Positions 56,194 through 64,000 of a DNA stretch of 64,000 nucleotides are shown here, one piece after another; the first letter of the stretch is position 1; the number at the start of each line of letters is the position of its first letter. This DNA is from Brachybacterium epidermidis. GTDB lineage: Bacteria > Actinomycetota > Actinomycetes > Actinomycetales > Dermabacteraceae. The stretch is from positions 1 to 64,000 of the forward strand of contig NZ_JADEYR010000006.1 in NCBI RefSeq assembly GCF_015209585.1. The letters run 5' to 3'. The notes under the pieces were generated by a model. It ran no database searches. It worked only from the letters and a program-made list of their open reading frames with translations, and was not told the origin of the DNA. Position numbers and translations under genes: made by a program.

Positions 56194-57498
56194 GTGCAGA
56201 TCCGTCGTAAGAACTTCCTCGCCCTCAGCGGTGTGGCCGCCTCCGTGACCCTGCTCGCTGCCTGCGGCGGCGACTCCGACACCGACGGCGGTACCGGCGG
56301 CGGTGCGTCGGATGCCGGCGGCGCGTCGGATGCCGGTGGCGCCGAGGGCGGCGCCGAGGGCGTTCCCGCCCGCGGCGATGCCGACCTGGTGATCTGGGCC
56401 GACGAGCTCAAGGCCAAGTCCCTGCAGGAGCCGGCCAAGACCTGGGCCGATGCCCAGGGCATCACCGTTGAGGTGCAGACCGTCGCCAACGACCTCCAGA
56501 CCAACTACGTCACCGCCAACCAGGCCGGCAACGGCCCGGACATCGTGCTTGGTGCGCACGACTGGATCGGCAACCTGGTGCAGAACGGCGCCATCTCCCC
56601 GGTGCAGCTGCCCGGTGACGCCGCCGACAAGGTGGCCCCGATCGGCCTTCAGGCCGTGACCTACGACGGCCAGACCTACGGCGTCCCCTACGCCGTGGAG
56701 ACCCTGGTCCTCTACGCGAACAACGCGCTCACCGATGTGCCGGAGCCCGGCTCCATCGAGGAGCTGGTGGAGGCGGCCAAGGCCGGTGGCGCCGAGGTCG
56801 TGCTGTCCCTGCCCGTGGGCGAGCAGGGCGACGCCTACCACATGCAGCCCCTGTACACCTCCGGCGGCGGCTACCTGTTCGGCACCGACGCCGAGGGCAA
56901 CCAGGACCCGACGGATCTGGGAGTGGGCAAGGAGGGTTCCATCGCGGCCGCCGAGAAGATCGGCGCCCTGGGCGCCGACGGCGTGCTGCGCACCTCCATC
57001 ACCGGTGACAACGCCATTTCCCTGTTCACCGACGGCAAGGCGGCCTACCTGATCTCCGGCCCGTGGGCCCTGGGCGACATCAACACCGCCGGCATCGACT
57101 ACGCCATGAGTGCGGTGCCGGGCTTCGAGGGCATGGAGCCCGCCAAGCCCTTCGCCGGTGTGAACGCCTTCTACGTGGCATCCAACGGTCAGAACGCCGG
57201 CTTCGCGCAGACCTTCGTCGGTGAGGTCGCCTCCAACGCGGAGATCGCCGAGCAGATGTTCCAGTCCAACAACCTGCCCCCGGTCAACCTGGAGCTGCAA
57301 GAGAAGCTCTCCGGCGAGTTCCCGGACATGGTGAAGATCGCCGAGTTCGCCGAGCTGGCCGAGCCCATGCCGTCGATCCCGCAGATGGCCGCCATCTGGG
57401 GCCCGCTGGGCCAGGCCCAGGCCAACATCGTCGGCGGTGCCGACCCGGCCTCCACGATGGAGGCCGCCGGCGAGGAGATCGCCGGGCAGATCGGCTGA
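56194..57498 (+). CDS. malE: Maltose/maltodextrin-binding lipoprotein
   Basis: A 434-residue solute-binding lipoprotein starting with GTG (AAAGGAGAAGAC before it). The lipobox is LAAC (C24) after MQIRRKNFLALSGVAASVTL. A Gly/Ser/Ala-rich linker tethers the mature domain, which has the MalE pattern: DLVIWADELKAKSL, AQGITVEVQTVANDLQTNYV, NGPDIVLGAHDWIGNLVQNG, TYGVPYAVETLVLYAN, and PYKPFAGVNAFYV-like segments. It is the first gene of a malE-malF-malG operon; two GH13 enzymes follow. The order and the divergent LacI support maltodextrins as substrate. Confidence 0.92.
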   Translation: MQIRRKNFLALSGVAASVTLLAACGGDSDTDGGTGGGASDAGGASDAGGAEGGAEGVPARGDADLVIWADELKAKSLQEPAKTWADAQGITVEVQTVANDLQTNYVTANQAGNGPDIVLGAHDWIGNLVQNGAISPVQLPGDAADKVAPIGLQAVTYDGQTYGVPYAVETLVLYANNALTDVPEPGSIEELVEAAKAGGAEVVLSLPVGEQGDAYHMQPLYTSGGGYLFGTDAEGNQDPTDLGVGKEGSIAAAEKIGALGADGVLRTSITGDNAISLFTDGKAAYLISGPWALGDINTAGIDYAMSAVPGFEGMEPAKPFAGVNAFYVASNGQNAGFAQTFVGEVASNAEIAEQMFQSNNLPPVNLELQEKLSGEFPDMVKIAEFAELAEPMPSIPQMAAIWGPLGQAQANIVGGADPASTMEAAGEEIAGQIG

Positions 57499-57504
57499 TC
57501 CCCT

Positions 57505-57543
57505 CGACGGGGGCGCGGCGGCCCAGCCGCCGCGCCCCCGTCG
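57505..57543 (+). terminator. Perfect 18-bp stem-loop between malE and malF
   Basis: Arms at 57505-57522 and 57526-57543 are exact inverse complements with a three-base loop. It lies right after the malE stop, within the operon. Such structures commonly reduce readthrough and stabilise the upstream message, so the binding protein is made in excess over the permeases. Confidence 0.7.
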
Positions 57544-57579
57544 CCTTCCTCCTCAGGGTTTCCGAAAGGCATCGTCGCC

Positions 57580-59166
57580 ATGACCTCCACCTCGTCCCCC
57601 GCTGCTGCGCAGACGCGCGGGACCACCACGATCACCTCCGTCCTGGGCCGCGTCCTCTTCCTCGGCGTGGTCCTGGCCCTCGTCGTCTTCTTCGCTCCGC
57701 TCCTGATCGCACAGCAGCTGTGGATGTGGCTGATCGTCCTGATCGGCTCTGCGATCGCGATCTTCGTGCTGTACTCCACCAAGCGGTTCATCCCCGGCAA
57801 GTACCTCTTCCCCGGCACGTTCTTCCTGGTGGTCTTCTTGATCACCCCGATCATCCTGACGGTGGGGTACTCCTTCACCAACTTCGGCGACGGCACCCGC
57901 GGCACCAAGGAGCAGGCGATCAACTCGATCGTCTCCAACTCCGTGCAGCAGACGGCCGACGCCCCGCGCTACAACATGACGGTCGCGACGATGGGCTCCC
58001 CCACCGAGGGGCCCTTCGAGCTGTGGCTGCTGGAGCCCGAGACCGGTGACGTGTTCCGCGGCAGCGAGGAGCAGCCGCTGGAGCAGGTCGACGCCTCCGA
58101 CGTCACCGTGGCCGACGGCCGCGTCACCGAGGTGCCGCAGGGCGACGTGCTGGACATGCGCGAGGTCAACGCCGTGTACAACGAGCTGCAGCAGCTCGCG
58201 GTGCCGGTGGACGACACCTCCGCGATCCGTCCCCTGAGCGTGAACCAGGCCTTCGTGGGCACCACGGTGCTGCAGTACGACGAGGAGCGCGACGTCATCG
58301 TCGACACCGCTTCCGGCACCGAGTACAGCGTGGCGAAGGTGGGCGACACGGAGTACTTCGTGGGCGAGGACGGCCGTCCCGCCTTCTCCCAGTCCTGGCT
58401 TCAGAACGTGGGGACGAAGAACTACGAGCGCCTGTTCACCAACTCGAACATCGCCTCGCAGTTCCTGGGTGCCTTCACCTGGACCCTGGTGTTCGCCGCC
58501 GGTTCGGTGCTGTCCACCTTCATCCTGGGCTTCGCCCTGGCACTGATCCTCAACGACGAGCGGCTCAAGGGCCGCCGGCTGTACCGCTCGATCCTGCTGA
58601 TGCCGTACGCCGTGCCGGGCTTCATCGCCCTGCTGGTGTGGTCGAACTTCTACAACCGCGACTTCGGCCTGATCAACGAGATGCTGAACCTCAACCTCAA
58701 CTGGTTCGGCGATCCCACTCTGGCCAAGGTGGCGGTGCTGCTGACGAACCTGTGGATGGGCTTCCCCTACATGTTCATCATCTCCACCGGTGCTCTGCAG
58801 TCCATCCCCGGGGACGTGCTGGAGGCCGCCAAGATCGACGGGGCCAGCCGCTTCCAGGCAACCGTCAAGGTGGTGATGCCGCTGCTGCTGGTGGCGGTGG
58901 CCCCGCTGCTGGTCGCCTCCTTCGCGTTCAACTTCAACAACTTCAACGCGATCGAGCTGCTCACCCAGGGTGGCCCCTTCCCGCCGGGCGAGTTCACCCG
59001 CGGCTCCACGGACATCCTGATCTCGATGATCTACCGCATCGCCTTCGGCGGCTCGGGAGCCGACTTCGGCTTCGCCTCCGCCGTGTCCGTGATGCTGTTC
59101 GTCCTGACGGGCATCCTGGCGGCCGTGCAGTTCCGCTTCACTCGTGCTCTCGAAGACGTCAACTGA
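57580..59166 (+). CDS. malF: Maltodextrin ABC transporter permease MalF
   Basis: A 528-residue permease. N-terminal TM helices (about 20-65 and 80-100) are followed by a large extracytoplasmic loop of about 180 residues (GDGTRGTKEQAINSIVSNSVQQ through NVGTKNYERLFTNSN), the MalF P2-type domain. Six core TM helices follow. The EAA loop LEAAKIDGASRFQATVKVVMPLL lies near residue 415. It is longer than typical CUT1 permeases because of the P2 loop. Partner of MalG; the ATPase is elsewhere. Confidence 0.93.
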   Translation: MTSTSSPAAAQTRGTTTITSVLGRVLFLGVVLALVVFFAPLLIAQQLWMWLIVLIGSAIAIFVLYSTKRFIPGKYLFPGTFFLVVFLITPIILTVGYSFTNFGDGTRGTKEQAINSIVSNSVQQTADAPRYNMTVATMGSPTEGPFELWLLEPETGDVFRGSEEQPLEQVDASDVTVADGRVTEVPQGDVLDMREVNAVYNELQQLAVPVDDTSAIRPLSVNQAFVGTTVLQYDEERDVIVDTASGTEYSVAKVGDTEYFVGEDGRPAFSQSWLQNVGTKNYERLFTNSNIASQFLGAFTWTLVFAAGSVLSTFILGFALALILNDERLKGRRLYRSILLMPYAVPGFIALLVWSNFYNRDFGLINEMLNLNLNWFGDPTLAKVAVLLTNLWMGFPYMFIISTGALQSIPGDVLEAAKIDGASRFQATVKVVMPLLLVAVAPLLVASFAFNFNNFNAIELLTQGGPFPPGEFTRGSTDILISMIYRIAFGGSGADFGFASAVSVMLFVLTGILAAVQFRFTRALEDVN

Positions 59167-59179
59167 GGAGATGGCCCCC

Positions 59180-60097
59180 ATGTCTGCACCCGCTGCCTCG
59201 ACCACGTCGAGCATTCCTGCTCCTCAGGTCCCCCAGCACAGGATGAGCTTCGGCCGCTGGTTCGCGGAGATCGGCTGGCGTCACATCGTCGGCATCCTCG
59301 CAGTCATCTTCGCCGTGTTCCCGATCCTGTTCGTGATCTCGGCGTCGCTGAACCCCACCGGCACCGTCGCGGCCACCAGCCTGATCCCCAGGGAGTTCAG
59401 CTTCCGGCACTACGAGTCGCTGCTGTCCGGCGAGCGCGGCCCGTTCCTGCGCTGGTACCTCAACACCGTCATCGTGTGCTTCACCGTCGCCTTCGTGCAG
59501 GTGTTCCTCTCGGTGATGGCCGCGTACGCCTTCAGCCGCTTCCGCTTCAAGGGCCGCCGCATCGGCCTGCTGTCGCTGCTGCTGGTGATGATGTTCCCGG
59601 CGATTCTCTCGATGATCGCGATCTACACGATGATCTCGGACCTGGGCAAGGTGGTCCCCCTGCTGGGGCTGGACTCCGTGCCCGGCTACCTGATCATCCT
59701 GCTGGGCGGCTCGCTGGGACAGGTGTGGCTGATCAAGGGCTTCTTCGACACGGTGCCGAAGGAGCTGGACGAAGCCGCCATCATCGACGGCGCCAACCAC
59801 TGGCAGGTGTTCACCCGGATCCTGCTGCCGGCGCTGGTGCCGATCCTGGCCACCACCCTGCTGCTGTCCCTGGTGGGCGTCCTCTCGGAGTTCCTGCTGG
59901 GCTCGATCTTCCTGACCAGTGACGAGAACAAGACCCTGGCGGTGGGCCTGTACGGCCTGCTGTCCGAGAACCGCTCCAACAACCTGGGCGTGTTCGCTGC
60001 CGGCTCGGTGATGATCATGGTCCCGGTGATCATCCTGTACCAGTTCCTGCAGCGCTACATCGTCGGCGGCTCCACGGCCGGCGCTGTCAAGGGCTGA
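59180..60097 (+). CDS. malG: Maltodextrin ABC transporter permease MalG
   Basis: A 305-residue permease with six TM helices. GAGGAG abuts an ATG at 59171 and is nine bases from the in-frame ATG at 59180, so the latter is preferred. The EAA loop is LDEAAIIDGANHWQVFTRILLPALVP. It pairs with MalF and ends in GGSTAGAVKG, as in MalG proteins. Confidence 0.93.
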   Translation: MSAPAASTTSSIPAPQVPQHRMSFGRWFAEIGWRHIVGILAVIFAVFPILFVISASLNPTGTVAATSLIPREFSFRHYESLLSGERGPFLRWYLNTVIVCFTVAFVQVFLSVMAAYAFSRFRFKGRRIGLLSLLLVMMFPAILSMIAIYTMISDLGKVVPLLGLDSVPGYLIILLGGSLGQVWLIKGFFDTVPKELDEAAIIDGANHWQVFTRILLPALVPILATTLLLSLVGVLSEFLLGSIFLTSDENKTLAVGLYGLLSENRSNNLGVFAAGSVMIMVPVIILYQFLQRYIVGGSTAGAVKG

Positions 60098-60126
60098 TCG
60101 GCGTACTGCGAGGAGCACTTCTCCTG

Positions 60127-60154
60127 CGGCGGGCCGAGACCTCTCGGCCCGCCG
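60127..60154 (+). terminator. 13-bp hairpin after malG
   Basis: CGGCGGGCCGAGA (60127-60139) pairs perfectly with TCTCGGCCCGCCG (60142-60154), loop CC. It precedes the first GH13 gene by 78 bases and may separate the transport from the hydrolase messages. Confidence 0.6.
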
Positions 60155-60232
60155 GTTCGTCGTCGCGCCGGCTCCTCGTTCCGCGCCCCGTCCCGCCTTG
60201 CCCGCCCTGCGCCGTCCGACCCGAAGGACCCC

Positions 60233-62287
60233 ATGAGCACCATTGCCCCCACCGCCCCGGCCGATCCCACCGGGGTTCCCCTGCCGCAGCAGCCGATGCA
60301 CGACTCCGGCCCGCTGTTCGTGCCACGCCCGCCGCGGGCGCTCGGGGAGGAGGTGGAGCTGCGGGTGTGGGTGCCGCACAGCTGGCCGGTCAGCGCCGTC
60401 GCGCTGCGCACCATCGTCGATGGGGAGATCTCCACGGCGGTGCTGGCAGCTGAGCAGCCCCATGCCGCCCCGCCGGGCGGCACCTGGTTCGCGGTGACCA
60501 CGACGGTGGTGAACCCTGTCCAGCCCTACCGCTTCTGCCTGGTGGGCGATCCGGAAGCGAGCGCAGAGGTGCCGAGGTACGCGTGGCTGACCGCAGCCGG
60601 CATGGTCCCCTGGGACGTCGCCGATGCGACCGACTTCCGCCTGGTGGCGCACGAGCCGGCACCGGACTGGGTGGACGACGCGGTGGTGTACCAGGTGTTC
60701 CCGGACCGCTTCGCGCGCTCCGCCGCCTCCCCCACCGATGAGCACGGCCGCTTCGCCCCGGACCAGCTGCCGGACTGGGCCCGCCCCATGGCCTGGGACG
60801 AGCCGCCCTCACTGGACGGCATGGTCAACGGGCAGCAGCTCTACGGCGGTGATCTGGACGGGGGGATCGAGCACCTGGACCACATCCAGGAGCTGGGGGC
60901 CGACGTCGTGTACCTGACCCCGGTGTTCCCCGCCGGCTCCGCGCACCGCTACGACGCCAGTACCTTCGACCGTGTGGACCCCCTGCTGGGCGGGGACGAG
61001 GCCCTGGTGCGGCTCTCCCGGGCGCTGCACGAGCGGGGCATGCGGCTGATGGTGGACCTGACCACCAACCACACCGGGGACACCCATGAGTGGTTCCGCA
61101 CCGCCCAGGCAGATGCCGGCAGCACCGAGGCCGGCTTCTACCGCTTCCACGAGCACCCCGCCGACTACCGCTGCTGGATCGGGGTGCCCACCCTGCCCTC
61201 GCTCGAGCATTCCTCCCCGGAGCTGCGCGAGCGCCTGCTGTCCGGGCCGGACAGCGTCGTGGGCCGCTACCTCCGCGCACCCTTCCTCGCGGACGGGTGG
61301 CGCATCGACGTGGCCAACATGACCGGCCGCAACGGTGCGGAGGACCTCACCCACGAGGTGGCCCGCACCATCCGCGCCACCATGCGCGAGGTGCGCGAAC
61401 ACACCGGGCGGGACACCTGGCTGCTGGCGGAGCACGGTCATGACGCCAGCGGTGACCTGGCCGGCGACGGCTGGCACGGCACCATGAACTACACCGGCTT
61501 CACCCGTCCCCTGTGGGCGTGGCTCTGCCCCGAGGGCTCCCCGCTGAACTGGCTGGGCCTGCCGATGACCGCACCGCGCATCCCCGGCTGGGCAGCGGCC
61601 CGCACCCTGCGCGACTACAACGCGCACCTGCCCTGGCCCTCCCGCCTGCACTCCCAGAACCAGCTGTCCAGCCACGACACACCGCGCACCCGCACCGTGG
61701 TGGGCGACCACCAGGCGCACCTGGTGGCGATCACCGCCCTGGCCGCCCTGCCCGGCGTGCCCACGGTGTTCGCCGGCGACGAGCTGGGGCTGCAGGGCCT
61801 GACCGGGGAGCACTCCCGCACCCCGATGCCCTGGGAGGCCGTCGACCGCGTGCGACGGGGCGAGCCGGTGCAGCCCTCCACCGTGGTGGAGGAGCAGATC
61901 GATCCCGGGATCTGGCCGGTGCTGCGCGAACTGCTCGCTCTGCGCAGGCGGCACCCGGCACTGCGCCGGGGCGGCATCCAGTGGCTGCACATGGGTGAGG
62001 ATTCCCTCGTCCTGCTGCGCACGCACCCTGCCGGGGACATCCTGGTGCACCTCGCCCGCGCCGCCCATGGCAGGGTGGAGATCGACCTGGCCCATCTCCC
62101 GCCCACCGAGGCGCCCGAGGCCCTCGCCGCGATCGGCGGTGCACGCGCATCGGCCACGGGCCAGGTCCTGGCCCTGGAGGCCGACAGCCCCGGCGCCACC
62201 ATCACGCTGCTGTCCCGCAGCGCTGCCACGATCCCCGGGCCGGATGGCCCGGCCCCGACCGATCCCGTCCAGGAGGACACCCCGTGA
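60233..62287 (+). CDS. GH13 glycoside hydrolase (neopullulanase/cyclomaltodextrinase-like)
   Basis: A 684-residue GH13 enzyme. An N-terminal beta-sandwich-like segment (about 30-135, EVELRVWVPHSWPVSAVALRT) precedes a TIM barrel with VYQVFPDRFARS. Catalytic residues are D359 in GWRIDVANMTG (nucleophile), E400 in LLAEHGHD (acid/base) and D482 in SSHDTPRT. A C-terminal beta domain follows. No signal peptide, so it acts in the cytoplasm, probably on imported maltodextrins or cyclodextrins. Its TGA overlaps the next gene's GTG (GTGA). Confidence 0.88.
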   Translation: MSTIAPTAPADPTGVPLPQQPMHDSGPLFVPRPPRALGEEVELRVWVPHSWPVSAVALRTIVDGEISTAVLAAEQPHAAPPGGTWFAVTTTVVNPVQPYRFCLVGDPEASAEVPRYAWLTAAGMVPWDVADATDFRLVAHEPAPDWVDDAVVYQVFPDRFARSAASPTDEHGRFAPDQLPDWARPMAWDEPPSLDGMVNGQQLYGGDLDGGIEHLDHIQELGADVVYLTPVFPAGSAHRYDASTFDRVDPLLGGDEALVRLSRALHERGMRLMVDLTTNHTGDTHEWFRTAQADAGSTEAGFYRFHEHPADYRCWIGVPTLPSLEHSSPELRERLLSGPDSVVGRYLRAPFLADGWRIDVANMTGRNGAEDLTHEVARTIRATMREVREHTGRDTWLLAEHGHDASGDLAGDGWHGTMNYTGFTRPLWAWLCPEGSPLNWLGLPMTAPRIPGWAAARTLRDYNAHLPWPSRLHSQNQLSSHDTPRTRTVVGDHQAHLVAITALAALPGVPTVFAGDELGLQGLTGEHSRTPMPWEAVDRVRRGEPVQPSTVVEEQIDPGIWPVLRELLALRRRHPALRRGGIQWLHMGEDSLVLLRTHPAGDILVHLARAAHGRVEIDLAHLPPTEAPEALAAIGGARASATGQVLALEADSPGATITLLSRSAATIPGPDGPAPTDPVQEDTP

Positions 62288-63981
62288 CCCAGAACGCCCC
62301 CGTCACCGCCGACCACCGCGCCACCGAGCAGGCCCACCGCCAGTGGTGGCGCGACGCCGTGGTGTACCAGGTGTACCCGCGATCCTTCGCCGACAGCGAC
62401 GGCGACGGCATGGGCGACCTGCCCGGCATCACCGCCCGCCTGCCCCATATCGCCGAGCTGGGGGCCGACGCCGTGTGGCTCTCCCCCTTCTACACCTCCC
62501 CGCAGAACGACGGCGGCTACGACGTCGCGGACTACCGGGACGTCGACCCCCGCTTCGGCACCCTCGCCGACGCCGACGAGCTGATCGCCCGTGCCCACGA
62601 GCTGGACCTCAAGGTGATCGTGGACATCGTCCCCAACCACTCCTCGAGCGAGCACGTGCTGTTCAAGCAGGCCCTGGCGGCTGCCCCCGGCTCCCCCGAG
62701 CGCGAGATGTACATGTTCCGCGAGGGGCGCGGGGAGCACGGCGAGCTGCCGCCCAACAACTGGCAGTCCATCTTCCACGGGGACGCCTGGACCCGCGTCA
62801 CTGAGGCCGACGGCACCCCCGGGCAGTGGTACCTGCACCTGTTCGACACCACCCAGCCGGACTTCAACTGGGAGAACCCCGCCGTGCACGAGCTGTTCGC
62901 GGACGTGCTGCGCTTCTGGCTGGACCGCGGGGCGGACGGCTTCCGGGTGGACGTCGCTCACGGCATGGTCAAGCCCGAGGGCCTGCCCGACTCCCCCGTC
63001 GACTCCGAGGGGATGACCGTGGTGCCCGAGGGCGAGGTGCCCGTCTACTTCGACAACGACGGCGTGCACGCGATCTACCGCGAGTGGCGCGCGATCCTGG
63101 ACGAGTACCCCGGCGAGCGGATGATGGTGGGCGAGGCCTGGATCCCCGAGGCCTCGATGCCCAAGTACGTGCGCCCCGACGAGATGCACCAGGTGTTCAA
63201 CTTCGGCTTCCTGCAGTCCCGCTGGGACGTGGAGGCCCTCCAGCACGCCATCTCCGAGCCGCTGCGGCTGGCCGACGAGGTGGGGGCGCCGACCACCTGG
63301 GTGCTGTCCAACCACGACGTGATCCGCCACGCCACCCGCTACGGCTTCCCTCCGGAGCACCGCTTCGGCGAGGGCCTGTCCCGCCAGGAGCACCCCGACG
63401 CGCAGCTGGGCCTGGCGCGAGCCCGCGCCGCCACGCTGCTGATGCTGGCCCTTCCGGGCTCGGCCTACCTGTACCAGGGCGAGGAGCTGGGGCTGCCGGA
63501 GGTGGCCGACATCCCTGACGAGCTGCGTGAGGACCCCGCCCACAAGCGTGCGGGCGTGCCCGGGCGCGACGGCTGCCGGGTGCCCCTGCCCTGGCAGGCC
63601 GATGCCCCCGCCTTCGGCTTCTCCCCCAGTGGCGAAAGCTGGCTGCCCCAGCCCGAGGTGTTCGGCGAACTCGCCGCGGACCGTCAGCGCGGCGTTGAGG
63701 GATCGACGCTGGAGCTGTACCGCGAGGCGCTGCGCCTGCGCCGCGAGCTGCACCTGGGTGCGCACGGTGTCGGCGATCGGGTGGCCTTCGTCGAGGGCGC
63801 CCCCCAGGGCGTGCTGATGGTGGAGCACGGGCCGGTGCTGGTCGTGGTCAACACCACCGACGACCCGGTCGAGCTGCAAGCCCTGCCCCGGGGAGCCGAC
63901 GCCGAGGTGCTGCTCGCCTCGGCACCGCTGGAGGGTGGAGCGATCGTGGCGGACAGCGCGGTGTGGCTGCACCGGGCATGA
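62284..63981 (+). CDS. GH13 alpha-glucosidase (oligo-1,6-glucosidase/maltase-like)
   Basis: A 565-residue cytoplasmic enzyme. WWRDAVVYQVYPRSFADSDGDGMGDLPGI is the family opening. Catalytic residues are D223 in GFRVDVAHGM (nucleophile), E284 in MVGEAWIP (acid/base) and D345 in SNHDVIRH. A C-terminal beta-sandwich follows. It releases glucose from short maltodextrins, completing breakdown of what MalEFG imports. Starts with GTG overlapping the stop of the previous GH13. It is full length, with 19 bases remaining to the window edge. Confidence 0.92.
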   Translation: MTQNAPVTADHRATEQAHRQWWRDAVVYQVYPRSFADSDGDGMGDLPGITARLPHIAELGADAVWLSPFYTSPQNDGGYDVADYRDVDPRFGTLADADELIARAHELDLKVIVDIVPNHSSSEHVLFKQALAAAPGSPEREMYMFREGRGEHGELPPNNWQSIFHGDAWTRVTEADGTPGQWYLHLFDTTQPDFNWENPAVHELFADVLRFWLDRGADGFRVDVAHGMVKPEGLPDSPVDSEGMTVVPEGEVPVYFDNDGVHAIYREWRAILDEYPGERMMVGEAWIPEASMPKYVRPDEMHQVFNFGFLQSRWDVEALQHAISEPLRLADEVGAPTTWVLSNHDVIRHATRYGFPPEHRFGEGLSRQEHPDAQLGLARARAATLLMLALPGSAYLYQGEELGLPEVADIPDELREDPAHKRAGVPGRDGCRVPLPWQADAPAFGFSPSGESWLPQPEVFGELAADRQRGVEGSTLELYREALRLRRELHLGAHGVGDRVAFVEGAPQGVLMVEHGPVLVVVNTTDDPVELQALPRGADAEVLLASAPLEGGAIVADSAVWLHRA

Positions 63982-64000
63982 CGCGACAGGACCGGACACG

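Overview
The window is very GC-rich, densely packed, and almost entirely chromosomal housekeeping and carbohydrate-metabolism genes of an actinobacterium. The family set (actinobacterial holin-X protein, panD, MalEFG without a local ATPase, a ClpB with an upstream HAIR-type operator, an MgtA-like mannosyltransferase, many start codons 6-7 bases after a TANNNT box) fits Micrococcales. Dermabacteraceae/Brachybacterium is a plausible but unproven guess. I see no rRNA, tRNA, insertion sequence, integrase, CRISPR array or phage module.

Layout. 1-9.3 kb: the end of a membrane-protein gene, rlmB, cysS, a holin-X-like protein and a LacI regulator (all minus), then a histidine kinase and an unusual response regulator fused to a membrane-anchored DUF4097-like domain, then acs (minus). 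9.4-17 kb: a coupled RHH/VOC pair, an Old Yellow Enzyme, an SDR and a short AMP-ligase-like protein, sdaA, a DEAD-box helicase whose frame lacks a stop before sdaA, and panD. 17-23 kb: an AEC transporter, then a ROK regulator divergent from a CUT1 sugar ABC operon (two permeases and a binding protein). 23-31.7 kb: leuS behind a leader peptide with three Leu codons and an intrinsic terminator, a WXG100-like orphan, clpB with a HAIR-like operator, and a PrsW-like protease. 31.8-35 kb: a minus-strand run joined by three ATGA overlaps (GNAT, LMW phosphatase, amidase, S4 protein). 34.7-40.8 kb: DUF952, a Sua5/YciO protein, an MFS exporter, deoD, a small membrane protein, a C26 peptidase, a decayed glutamine-amidotransferase pseudogene and a GT4 glycosyltransferase.

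40.9-56 kb: a MetE-like protein, gcvPHT, a GNAT, arcA, an aldo/keto reductase, a sirtuin, cysE-cysK, a DUF5129/TPM-like membrane protein, trpS and a LacI regulator. 56.2-64 kb: a maltodextrin system (malE, malF, malG, a neopullulanase-type GH13 and an alpha-glucosidase-type GH13) facing the LacI gene across a short control region.

How the genes work together. The two sugar importers carry no ATPase and probably share a multi-sugar ATPase encoded elsewhere. MalEFG would bring in maltodextrins for the two GH13 enzymes to break down. The gcv cluster, sdaA and cysEK link serine, glycine, one-carbon and cysteine metabolism. The most interesting items are the leuS leader, the membrane-tethered response-regulator fusion, the WXG100-like orphan, the RHH/VOC pair with its palindromic operator, and the tandem repeats in the cysK and malE control regions.
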